A stretch of DNA of 16,921 bases. Source: a bacterium. GTDB taxonomy: Bacteria; Patescibacteriota; Gracilibacteria; UBA1369; LOWO2-01-FULL-3. The notes under the pieces are model-generated. The model ran no database searches. It was not told where the DNA came from and saw only the letters and a program-made list of their open reading frames with translations. Of this stretch, positions 1 to 7,343 are shown piece by piece. Location of the stretch: NCBI GenBank assembly GCA_027622635.1, contig JAQBYK010000014.1:1-16921 (forward strand). Reading direction: 5' to 3'. Made by a program: the position numbers and the translations under genes. Numbering within the stretch: position 1 is the first letter of the stretch; every line of letters begins with the position of its first letter.

Positions 1-21
1 AATACGGGGAAAATAAATCTA

Positions 22-1191
22 CTAAACGCTTGCCTCGGCTTCAGCATCGGGCTCCACAACTTCATCGACTTGACCCGAAACCTCAAGAAAAACTCCCTCC
101 GGCGTACTGTTATCCAGTTTTTCCCAGCCATTGGGGTCAACAGTAGCCCCATACGTTTCATCGGGCTTATTTAGTTGCCTATACACAGTTCCGTCCATGG
201 CAATGCCGGCTCTATAAAGTTTATTACTCAAGACGTTTTCAACTATAAAGTCATCCGGTATCACAGGACACTCGCCTCCAGGTCCGGCAAGCACTATGCC
301 TCTACCGGCACGCACAACCGGCCGATTTCTATTCCAGTTCAAATTCGATCTTTCTTCATGAGTAAGTTGTAATTCATTCAAAATACTTTGTACCATGGCA
401 TCTGCACTCCCTATGTACATCGGATTTGGCCTTCCATCTTCATAATGCTTATTGTGCTGTCCTTGAATAGAAATGGTTATTCTAGCACTACCATCAGCCA
501 AAATAGATCTAAGCAAGGTCATAGTATAAATATAACCCGCACGGTATCTCGGCTCATCATGCTTTCCGCAGTACTGTTGAGTATCGATAGTAAGAATGCC
601 TCCGGGGATAACCCCGGTCTTCATAAGACGAACTATTCTCTTAAACCGCCTGGCCTGTTCCGGGTCGGGAACAAAATTTCCTTCATCATCAAAGTCTCCA
701 TCAACTCCATGACTTAACCAGATTACCCTGGATCCCCTTTCTGTACCTTCCTCATCGGCTTCCTCCTGGTTTATTGGACCGGGTTTGCGATCATGAACAA
801 GTTCTGCAAGATTAATCAGGCCGTCATCAAGACAGGGGTCGATGTTTACGTCTTGGGTTACAATAGGGCCAAGTAAGGTGTGTAAGGGCTTGTCGGTGCC
901 TGCAATCGGTTGATCCAGATTCTCGGCGATTTCTTCTCTAGTTAAAGAAACCAGTATTCCTACATTATATTTCCCAAGCGGGGTTGCCTTTATCATTTCT
1001 CTTCTATCCGGAAAAGCACTCCTTAGGCTTGCCCGCGTAGTATCAAGTAGGGCTGTAGGCCTGTTTCCGGGAGCGGGAAAAGCACCACAATGATTACAAG
1101 CTTTAGGGCAAAATCCATCAGTAGTACGAACCATGACTATGTCCGTCGTACCATTTTCTAACACTTCCTTTACTGTTACCATTTCCGCCAT
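22..1191 (-). CDS. divergent radical-SAM-like protein
   Basis: The N-terminus reads as a short strand (DIVMVRTT) followed by CPKACNHC, a CxxxCxxC motif with Cys 28, 32 and 35 counted from the ATG at 1191. This is where radical SAM enzymes hold the 4Fe-4S cluster that cleaves S-adenosylmethionine. Later segments such as VIWLSHGVDGDF, GGILTIDTQ and ARITISIQG look like the alternating strands of the partial TIM barrel. The only other cysteines are isolated, so no second cluster is evident. The C-terminus is acidic and low in complexity. The substrate cannot be told. An in-frame TTG at 1203 gives four more residues. I prefer ATG 1191 because it lies about 30 bases from a promoter's predicted start point. 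Neither start has a Shine-Dalgarno sequence. The gene diverges from the PAS/GAF gene. A zinc-binding protein is the main alternative reading. Confidence 0.6.
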   Translation of the reverse strand: MAEMVTVKEVLENGTTDIVMVRTTDGFCPKACNHCGAFPAPGNRPTALLDTTRASLRSAFPDRREMIKATPLGKYNVGILVSLTREEIAENLDQPIAGTDKPLHTLLGPIVTQDVNIDPCLDDGLINLAELVHDRKPGPINQEEADEEGTERGSRVIWLSHGVDGDFDDEGNFVPDPEQARRFKRIVRLMKTGVIPGGILTIDTQQYCGKHDEPRYRAGYIYTMTLLRSILADGSARITISIQGQHNKHYEDGRPNPMYIGSADAMVQSILNELQLTHEERSNLNWNRNRPVVRAGRGIVLAGPGGECPVIPDDFIVENVLSNKLYRAGIAMDGTVYRQLNKPDETYGATVDPNGWEKLDNSTPEGVFLEVSGQVDEVVEPDAEAEASV

Positions 1192-1229
1192 TTTAAAACA
1201 CAAATAAAATAATTACCTTAAGGGGGCAG

Positions 1230-1258
1230 ATGCTACGTGTTTTGGCCAAACCTGTCAA
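1230..1258 (-). promoter_or_regulatory. sigma-70-type promoter for the radical-SAM-like gene
   Basis: On the minus strand there is a perfect TTGACA (1258-1253), a 17-base spacer and TAGCAT (1235-1230, 4 of 6 matches to TATAAT). Transcription would start near 1223, about 32 bases before the ATG at 1191. It lies back to back with the promoter at 1323-1351. Confidence 0.55.
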
Positions 1259-1322
1259 CTCATTTTAAAAATCCCACACGAGAGTTTTCCCTAACGCTCG
1301 CCACAAACACCCTTTTGCGGCC

Positions 1323-1351
1323 TTGACAAAACTCCACGGTCAGCCCAAAAT
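1323..1351 (+). promoter_or_regulatory. sigma-70-type promoter for the PAS/GAF gene
   Basis: A perfect TTGACA (1323-1328) is followed by 17 bases and CAAAAT (1346-1351, 4 of 6). The predicted start point near 1358 would place the TTG at 1357 outside or at the very end of the transcript. This favours the ATG at 1381 as the start of the downstream gene. Confidence 0.45.
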
Positions 1352-1380
1352 GCAACTTGCATAAGCTGTTAACAAATACA

Positions 1381-1884
1381 ATGGCAATATCACCAATCAG
1401 AAATTTCCGCTCAATCAAACTGGAAAGACCTCAGGATCGCGAAATCCTGGAAAAAGTGTCCCACTCTATCGGTATGGCACAAGCCCTTTCAGAGCCACTT
1501 TGGCTGGGTGACGAAAAACATCGAACCATATATGTAAATCCTGTTTGGGAAAACCTGACAGGTTATAAACTCGAAGAATACATTGGAAAACCGGCAGACT
1601 ATTGTTTCACGGAAAAAAGCAAAAAAATGATTGCCGATCAGCATAAGCTCAGGAAAAAAGGCCTGTCTTCAAAATATGAAGCCACGATGATTAACAAATC
1701 CGGTGAAAAAATCCCGGTCCTAATCAGCGGTTCACCAACAAGTGCAGGGGGAACAATTGGCCTTTGGATTGACCTTCGCAAAAACAAAAAACTGGTGCAA
1801 GAAGAACACAAGACAGATAATGCGGTATTCAGCGGAAGCATATGTGATCCTGGACAAAAACCGAAAAATCAAGCTATGGAATAA
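1381..1884 (+). CDS. PAS-domain sensor, N-terminal part (frame broken)
   Basis: Residues about 33-133 form a PAS domain: a strand, YVNPVWENLTGYKLEEYIGK, then SGEKIPVLISGSP and IGLWIDLRKNKK, the usual PAS/PAC order. PAS domains bind small ligands or cofactors and sense redox, light or metabolites. From about residue 147 the frame turns into unrelated sequence and stops at 1884, while the expected continuation (SAEAYVILDKNRK) appears in the next frame. The original protein was therefore probably one chain of about 440 residues running from 1381 to 2713. A TTG at 1357 would add eight residues. No signal peptide or membrane segment is visible, so the protein is probably cytoplasmic. Sequencing error, true mutation and programmed frameshift cannot be told apart here. 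Confidence 0.6.
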   Translation: MAISPIRNFRSIKLERPQDREILEKVSHSIGMAQALSEPLWLGDEKHRTIYVNPVWENLTGYKLEEYIGKPADYCFTEKSKKMIADQHKLRKKGLSSKYEATMINKSGEKIPVLISGSPTSAGGTIGLWIDLRKNKKLVQEEHKTDNAVFSGSICDPGQKPKNQAME

Positions 1885-2713
1885 TGCCGCAACAAAAATG
1901 TTCGGCCATAAAGAGACCGAGGTCTTAAACAAATCAATTGATATAGTAATTCCGGAAGACCAGAAAGAATTAAACAACAGACTAATTAAGCAAGTTGGCC
2001 AAAAAAAGCATTTAAAAAATGTTGACTTAGTTCGCAAAACCAAAGATGGCAACCTAATTAACGTTTCCGCTTCAATTACAAAAATCACAGACGCCAAAAA
2101 TAATTTCATAGGATACTTGATCATATACAGAGACATAACGCAGCAAAAACGCACAAGCACAGAGCTACAAAAACGCTTCGAGACCATACAAGACGCATAC
2201 AAAGAACTGGGGCTACAAAAAAGACACCTGGACTATATGTACGAAATAATCGATGCCGCAGTTTCAAATTGCAAACTCGAAGACTTGGAGAGGCTAATCG
2301 TAAGCGCTATGTGCTTATTAACAAAATCCGATGGCACCATCTTGCGAATTTATGACAAAGTTAAGAGCAACTTAAAACTGAAGGCCTGTTTTGGAGTCAA
2401 TCAAAAATGGTGGGACAAAAGCCAAATCTCGTTTGAAAACAGTATCGCACAAGAAGCGTCGGAAAATAAACGAGCAGTAATAATCGACGATATCGACACC
2501 CATTCAAAACACCAAGGCACAAAGCTTCTAAAAGCTCACAAATTTAAAACTCTGATCTTAATTCCATTAATGATCGAGGACAAAATGATCGGTTCCCTAA
2601 GCCTTTACGCAACCGATCATGCAAAATTTCGATTAATAGAAACAGACTTTTTAGAAAATATGGGGAAACAGTGCTCTCTAGCCCTATATGTAAAAATGGC
2701 CACCGGCAAATAG
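1820..2713 (+). CDS. PAS-GAF sensor, C-terminal part (frame broken)
   Basis: Counted from the ATG at 1820, residues 1-107 are a second PAS domain (AYVILDKNRKIKLWNNAATK, then DGNLINVSASI and GYLIIYRDITQQK). Residues 108-140 are a charged linker likely to form a coiled coil. Residues about 150-292 are a GAF domain (LEDLERLIVSAMCLL, ILIPLMIEDKMIGSLSLYA). The chain stops right after the GAF domain: there is no histidine kinase, GGDEF, EAL, HD or DNA-binding output. The same frame is open back to a GTG at 1742, but that upstream part is the shadow of the first PAS domain. This is the continuation of the preceding entry in the +1 frame. It ends 40 bases before the penicillin-binding protein gene, which could be co-transcribed. 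Confidence 0.65.
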   Translation: MRYSAEAYVILDKNRKIKLWNNAATKMFGHKETEVLNKSIDIVIPEDQKELNNRLIKQVGQKKHLKNVDLVRKTKDGNLINVSASITKITDAKNNFIGYLIIYRDITQQKRTSTELQKRFETIQDAYKELGLQKRHLDYMYEIIDAAVSNCKLEDLERLIVSAMCLLTKSDGTILRIYDKVKSNLKLKACFGVNQKWWDKSQISFENSIAQEASENKRAVIIDDIDTHSKHQGTKLLKAHKFKTLILIPLMIEDKMIGSLSLYATDHAKFRLIETDFLENMGKQCSLALYVKMATGK

Positions 2714-2753
2714 CCCCCTTTACCACCACCAAATTTTCCATTAGTATTTGAAT

Positions 2754-5462
2754 ATGCTAAAAAAATATTTACCTCGAAGAGAAAGTGGTTTCTTGAAAAA
2801 ACTGGCCTTCTGGGCCGCAACCATTTTCATAGGATTTGCCTGCCTGGGAATCATCGCCTTCGCAGGACTTATTGGAATCCTATCAATAGGACTCCCTGAT
2901 GTCACAAGTTTGGAAAACCTGACAGCTGCACAGTCCACACAAATTTTTGATAGAGAAGGGGAGCTTTTATATACAATTCATGGTGACGAAAACAGAGAGC
3001 AAGTCGCGTTAACAGATATTTCCAAGAATCTCGTTGCGGCAACCATTGCGATGGAGGATGACAGCTTTTACGAACATAGTGGATTCGATATCCTGGCACT
3101 GGGAAGAGTGGGCTTATATGAAGTTTTTGGCATAGGAAAGGCCCGCGGAGGCTCAACGATTACCCAACAATACATAAAAAACACCTTTCTTTCTTCTGAA
3201 AGAACATACACCAGAAAGGCCAAAGAATTGATTTTGGCTATCCGCACAGAAAGAGCATATAGCAAAGATAAGATCCTTGAACTCTACCTCAATCGAATTC
3301 CATACGGAAATAACTCCTATGGAATACAAAAAGCTTCGGAAGTATATTTTGGCAAAGACGCAAAAGACTTGACCATAGGGGAAAGTGCAATACTCGCATC
3401 CCTGCCTCAAGCGCCAAGTCGCTACAATCCTTACGGCCAAAACAAGTATTCACATCTTCTTAAAGAATTTACTGAAGAAGAGCTGGCTTATCGCGACATC
3501 GAGTCGGAATTTGACCTTGAAGTCGAAGAATATAGCCGGGGCCTTATAGGAAAACACGTAGAACTTGGTAACGGGGAAAGCGTCTATGTTGCAGGACGAA
3601 GCGATTCAGTCCTAAAAAGAATGTTTGAGCTGGAAACAATAACGGCAGACGAAAGACTGGAGGCTCTAAACGAAATCCAACAAATCAAGTTCAACGACTA
3701 CCGTGAACCGATCAAACATCCACACTTCGTACTATACGTAAAACAAATTCTGGAAGACAAATACGGCAAAGACGTGGTAGAGCAAGGAGGCCTAAAGGTC
3801 TACACAACACTGGATGGAGAATTACAAACTGTGGCAGAGGAGACAGCCACAGAAAGACAAGAAACCAACCTCACGCGCTTCGGGGCCAACAACATGGCCA
3901 TAATGTCGATCAATCCAAAGACAGGTGAAATTCTCGCAATGGTGGGTTCGGTGGATTATTTTGATGAAGAGATAGACGGAAACGTAAATGTCGTACTGAG
4001 ACCGCGTCAGCCCGGCTCTGCCTTTAAGCCCATCGCCTATGCCCAGGCCTTCTACAATGGCTACGCGCCGGGAAACATCATTCATGACATTCCTACAAAA
4101 ATAGGCCCTGACAAACCTGAAAACTACGACGGAGAATGGCAGGGACAAGTATCAATGCGTGTCGCATTGGGACAATCCAGAAACATCCCCGCAATTAAAA
4201 CCTATTTCCTCGCCGGCGAACAGGACGAAATAATAGACCTGGCTGAAAAAATGGGGATAACTACACTCAACAAAAAGCACAGCTACGGATATCCTCTTGC
4301 GCTTGGAGCGGGAGAAGTTTCACTCATGGAAATGGTTACGGCATATGGAGTGTTTGCAACTAACGGCAAATTGCCGGAGCTAACAGGTATTCTAAAGGTG
4401 GAAAATGCAAACGGAGACATTCTTGAAGAGTGGAAACCGAAAGAATTTGAAGAAGTCGTAGATCCACAAATTACATATTTGATAAACAGCATTCTTTCGG
4501 GACAAGAATATTCAGTGGGACCAAGACTGTTCATAGGTGGACAAGTTAACGCAGCAAAAACCGGAACAAGTACAAAAGAAAACAAAAAGGAAGCGGGCGG
4601 ATCGGAGGTAAGGCCTTCAGATGCCTGGACAATCGGATACACTCCGAGCGTGGTTACGGGTGTATGGATAGGCAATTCCGATGGCAAAGGCCTTGGTTAC
4701 ACCGCAAATGGGTATGATGCGGCATCTCCTGTTTTCAATGCAGTTATGACAAAAGCCCTTGAAGGAAAAGCGCCGGAGCCTTTCCCTGAACCTAAAGGAA
4801 TAAAGCACGTCGACGTTGGTAAATTTTCCGGGAAATTACCGGGACCACAAACCCCCGCCTCAATGGTTGTAAATGAAATCTTCCCAAACTTTGCTGTTCC
4901 AACAGAGGTTGAAAACATTTATTTTACAGCGAAAATTGACAAGATATCCGGACTGCTGGCAACAGAATTCACCCCTGAAGAAGCTGTTGAAGCCGTAACT
5001 TTTCAAAACTACGAACCCGTGGCTAACCTATTAAACTGGGCTCAAGAGGTAAAGGATTTTTACAAGGGCTACGGTAAAGAGGGTGACATTGTACGGGTCG
5101 GCTCACCCCCAACAGAGTATGACAATATTCATACCGCTGAAACAGCTCTACTCGCACCAAACATTACGATAGTCAACCCTGTTTCTCAAACGGCACTTGA
5201 AAGAGGAAAGTTTGAAGTACAGGTAACCGCAAGTGCCCCAAATGGTGCAAAGATTGTCGAATATTATATCGACAATGAAATGAAATTCTCATCATTAACC
5301 CCTCCATTTCCGGGATTCCTAAATCTGGCTCGTCACTTAAAACCCGGTTCAAGTCATCTTGTTGTAGCCAAAATAATCGACAACCTTGGATACAGCGCTC
5401 AATCTGCTATTGAAATAAAAATCGCAGAAGACGCACCAGAAAAAGAAACACCTCCGGAATAA
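2754..5462 (+). CDS. class A penicillin-binding protein (transglycosylase/transpeptidase)
   Basis: This is a bifunctional peptidoglycan synthase of the PBP1A type. It polymerises lipid II glycan strands and cross-links their stem peptides outside the membrane. Numbered from ATG 2754, one membrane anchor spans about 17-46. The GT51 domain carries EDDSFYEHSG (catalytic Glu 101), GGSTITQQ, RKAKE and KILELYLN. The transpeptidase carries SAFK (nucleophile Ser 422), SRN (475-477) and KTGTS (602-606), so all key residues are present. An extra acidic stretch of about 55 residues lies between the two domains, before the GRSDSVLKRM segment. The C-terminus (about 800-890) looks like an Ig-type beta domain (ITIVNPVSQ to AIEIKIA). 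A TTG at 2748 adds two residues. There is no Shine-Dalgarno sequence. A weak promoter (TTTACC at 2719, TAGTAT at 2742) would give a nearly leaderless transcript; otherwise the gene is read through from the PAS/GAF gene. Confidence 0.95.
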   Translation: MLKKYLPRRESGFLKKLAFWAATIFIGFACLGIIAFAGLIGILSIGLPDVTSLENLTAAQSTQIFDREGELLYTIHGDENREQVALTDISKNLVAATIAMEDDSFYEHSGFDILALGRVGLYEVFGIGKARGGSTITQQYIKNTFLSSERTYTRKAKELILAIRTERAYSKDKILELYLNRIPYGNNSYGIQKASEVYFGKDAKDLTIGESAILASLPQAPSRYNPYGQNKYSHLLKEFTEEELAYRDIESEFDLEVEEYSRGLIGKHVELGNGESVYVAGRSDSVLKRMFELETITADERLEALNEIQQIKFNDYREPIKHPHFVLYVKQILEDKYGKDVVEQGGLKVYTTLDGELQTVAEETATERQETNLTRFGANNMAIMSINPKTGEILAMVGSVDYFDEEIDGNVNVVLRPRQPGSAFKPIAYAQAFYNGYAPGNIIHDIPTKIGPDKPENYDGEWQGQVSMRVALGQSRNIPAIKTYFLAGEQDEIIDLAEKMGITTLNKKHSYGYPLALGAGEVSLMEMVTAYGVFATNGKLPELTGILKVENANGDILEEWKPKEFEEVVDPQITYLINSILSGQEYSVGPRLFIGGQVNAAKTGTSTKENKKEAGGSEVRPSDAWTIGYTPSVVTGVWIGNSDGKGLGYTANGYDAASPVFNAVMTKALEGKAPEPFPEPKGIKHVDVGKFSGKLPGPQTPASMVVNEIFPNFAVPTEVENIYFTAKIDKISGLLATEFTPEEAVEAVTFQNYEPVANLLNWAQEVKDFYKGYGKEGDIVRVGSPPTEYDNIHTAETALLAPNITIVNPVSQTALERGKFEVQVTASAPNGAKIVEYYIDNEMKFSSLTPPFPGFLNLARHLKPGSSHLVVAKIIDNLGYSAQSAIEIKIAEDAPEKETPPE

Positions 5463-5483
5463 CAATCTCCACCTTACCAGCCA

Positions 5484-5512
5484 TTGTCTCTATGAGTGTT
5501 TTGTGCTATAAT
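5484..5512 (+). promoter_or_regulatory. extended -10 promoter for the channel gene
   Basis: TTGTCT (5484-5489, 4 of 6) is followed by 17 bases and a perfect TATAAT (5507-5512), preceded by TGC, which makes an extended -10 element. Transcription would start near 5519, about 16 bases before the ATG at 5535. It lies in the 72 bases between the penicillin-binding protein and the channel gene. Confidence 0.65.
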
Positions 5513-5534
5513 AACATGATATTTTGCTATCTCT

Positions 5535-6548
5535 ATGATTTATACAAACGAAAAACTAGAGCAATTAAAACACAGGTGGCTAACCCCGAAAGGACGAAAG
5601 TTCATGAAAACAATCAAGGATTCTCGCTGCTACTTAAGTCCCGTCTTATATCGCCAAAAAGTTCGCAACTTTCCAAACATAAGAGATGAGGAGGTGGAAG
5701 ACGGAATAGACCTACGGGGAATCAACCTCTCCGGTTTCGACTTTAGGGTGCCAATAAAGGATGGAGATGATGGGTTTTCCGAAGACGTAGCCATATTGTC
5801 CGAGATACACTTTGAGGGGGCAACCCTAAAGCACTGCAATTTCCAGGAAGGAAAAATTCATAACTGCTTTTTTGAAGACGCTGAAATACTTCATTCGGAA
5901 TTTAAAGGTGCTACAATAAATAATTGCCAATTTCAACAAGCCAATTGCACAGGATTGAATTTGACAAGTGCCAAACTCATAAACTGCGATTTTACGGATG
6001 CAACAATAAAAGACGTCACTCTGGACACAACCATCGTGGATCAAAAAACCACCTTCGGAAAATCCCTAAAATCTGAAAAAGACGAAAGCTTCCACTTCGC
6101 GTCAATTGAATACAAACAAATTAAGGAAATGTATAAAAACTCCAGTCTCCATGAAATAGCGGACACATACCATTATCGAGAAATGGTTTCAAAACGAAAA
6201 ATAACAAAAAAAACAAATCCAAAGAGATGGTTAAATTATTTCTTCGGTGACCTTTTGTGCAAATACGGCACTTCCTTTGTCAGAGTTTTGCTGTGGTCAA
6301 CGCTTGTAATAACTTTGTGTGCATTTTTGCTCAGTTTTAACAAAGGACTTCTTTACCATAACGCCACTACTGACTCGTCTTTCATAGACGCCTTGTATTT
6401 TAGCATAGTTTCCTTCACAACTCTCGGCTACGGCGACTTTCATGCCATTGGCGCAATGCGCTTTGTGGCAGCAACGGAAGGCTTCCTTGGAGCCGCACTA
6501 ATGGCGCTTTTCACTGTAATTGTTGCGAGGAATTTGATTAGGGATTAA
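5535..6548 (+). CDS. pentapeptide-repeat / two-TM potassium-channel-like fusion
   Basis: Residues about 55-165 are pentapeptide repeats of the A(D/N)LxX kind in degenerate form (FEGATLKHCNF, FEDAEILHSEF, FKGATINNCQF, FTDATIKDVTL), which stack into a right-handed beta helix. A helical linker follows (EYKQIKEMYKNSSLHEIAD, then YHYREM). The C-terminus is a pore module of the two-helix ion channel type: membrane helix about 247-267, pore helix, selectivity-filter-like TLGYGD (296-301), second helix about 307-330. The GYG triplet is the potassium-selective signature, so the protein probably forms a tetrameric cation channel with a cytoplasmic repeat domain. What gates it is unknown. The start is set by the promoter just upstream; there is no Shine-Dalgarno sequence. 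Its stop codon overlaps the first bases of the 179-bp palindrome. Confidence 0.85.
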   Translation: MIYTNEKLEQLKHRWLTPKGRKFMKTIKDSRCYLSPVLYRQKVRNFPNIRDEEVEDGIDLRGINLSGFDFRVPIKDGDDGFSEDVAILSEIHFEGATLKHCNFQEGKIHNCFFEDAEILHSEFKGATINNCQFQQANCTGLNLTSAKLINCDFTDATIKDVTLDTTIVDQKTTFGKSLKSEKDESFHFASIEYKQIKEMYKNSSLHEIADTYHYREMVSKRKITKKTNPKRWLNYFFGDLLCKYGTSFVRVLLWSTLVITLCAFLLSFNKGLLYHNATTDSSFIDALYFSIVSFTTLGYGDFHAIGAMRFVAATEGFLGAALMALFTVIVARNLIRD

Positions 6549-6725
6549 AGTGGGAGCGATATTGTTGTCCTGCGCTCAGTCGTTCTTTTGATGAAATCAT
6601 GCTTCGAAAGCTAAAAATTGCAAACTCGCTACGCTCAAACAGTGCAATTTTTAAACGCTTTCTTCAGCTCGATTTCAAAACAAAAGAACTCCAATTCGCT
6701 TGAACAACAATATCACTCCCACTTT
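6547..6725. repeat. 179-bp imperfect palindrome (long hairpin or MITE-like element)
   Basis: The outer arms 6547-6567 and 6705-6725 are reverse complements at 20 of 21 positions (AAAGTGGGAG, one mismatch, then GATATTGTTG). Further matched blocks run inward in the right order: GTTCTTTTG (6582-6590) with CAAAAGAAC (6681-6689), GAAATC (6593-6598) with GATTTC (6671-6676), GAAAGC (6606-6611) with a matching GCTTTC, and AAAAATTGCA (6613-6622) with TGCAATTTTT (6643-6652). The 20-base loop contains CTCGCTACGCTC. No target-site duplication flanks it and no coding frame lies inside. It fills almost the whole gap between the channel gene and the O-methyltransferase gene. It could be a non-autonomous mobile element, an RNA hairpin acting as terminator or processing site, or both. 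Confidence 0.85.
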
Positions 6726-6739
6726 CTCAACAAATTCCA

Positions 6740-7291
6740 TTGCAAACAAAACTGAAAACCCTCATCAAGTCCCTCGAAAAGACTCGCCACAAATACTGGA
6801 ACATCGACCACAAAACAGGTCAGTTCCTAAACCTCTTAATAAAAGCCCTCAATTGCAAAACCGTTCTGGAAATCGGAACATCCAATGGCTATAGCGCACT
6901 TTGGCTGGCTGAAGCACTAACTCATACAGGGGGTCACCTATACACAATGGAGTCTAACAAAAAAATCAGATACCCACTCGCAAAAGAAAATTTCAAAAAA
7001 TCCGGCTTAAAAAATATTAGCCTAATCTTGGGACACGCACCTGAAGATATACCAACGACACCCAAAAAATTTGATTTCGCATTCTTCGATGCCACAAAAC
7101 ACGAACACCAGGACTATTTTGAAATCCTAAAAAATCGCATAAAAAAAGGCGGATTAATAATTACAGACAACGTGCATTCTCATAAAAAAGCTCTCCATTC
7201 CTACCAAAAAACCTTAAAATCTCTAAAACCCTGGGAATCGACTTTCCTCAACATTGGAACAGGCCTCTTACTGAGCCGAAAAAAGGCTTGA
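6740..7291 (+). CDS. class I SAM-dependent O-methyltransferase
   Basis: The protein (183 residues) has the fold of the catechol/caffeoyl-CoA O-methyltransferase group. VLEIGTSNGYSALWLAEAL (about 42-60) is SAM motif I. An acidic residue in YTMES (Glu 71) would bind the ribose. FDFAFFDATKHEHQDYF (about 111-127) and GGLIITDNV (about 137-145) supply the Asp and Asp-Asn residues that hold the divalent metal in this family. It would methylate a hydroxyl group of a small molecule or a cofactor-linked substrate; which one cannot be told. The start is TTG 6740, which gives the expected short helical N-terminus; no nearby ATG fits. It begins only 15 bases after the palindrome, so any promoter of its own must lie inside that element. 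It ends with TGA. Confidence 0.85.
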   Translation: MQTKLKTLIKSLEKTRHKYWNIDHKTGQFLNLLIKALNCKTVLEIGTSNGYSALWLAEALTHTGGHLYTMESNKKIRYPLAKENFKKSGLKNISLILGHAPEDIPTTPKKFDFAFFDATKHEHQDYFEILKNRIKKGGLIITDNVHSHKKALHSYQKTLKSLKPWESTFLNIGTGLLLSRKKA

Positions 7292-7316
7292 TAAAGCCGT
7301 CACCGTTCGCTAAACT
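7288..7316 (+). promoter_or_regulatory. possible promoter for the 191-residue protein gene
   Basis: TTGATA (7288-7293, 5 of 6) is followed by 17 bases and TAAACT (7311-7316, 4 of 6). The predicted start point near 7323 is about 21 bases before the ATG at 7344. The -35 box overlaps the stop codon of the O-methyltransferase gene. Confidence 0.4.
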
Positions 7317-7343
7317 CCACATCCTATCTTTAATCAAAGAGTT

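Noticed and set aside
388..717. Plus-strand open frame of 109 codons opposite the radical-SAM-like gene
   Set aside because: Its translation is low in family-like sequence, and it lies wholly within a better gene on the other strand. The same holds for the other antisense frames, including those opposite the penicillin-binding protein and the coiled-coil gene.
7281..7298. Hairpin GGCTT-GATA-AAGCC beside an A-run, as an intrinsic terminator
   Set aside because: The stem is only 5 bp, and the T-run lies on the minus strand, about 620 bases beyond the end of the minus-strand operon. On the plus strand no T-run follows.
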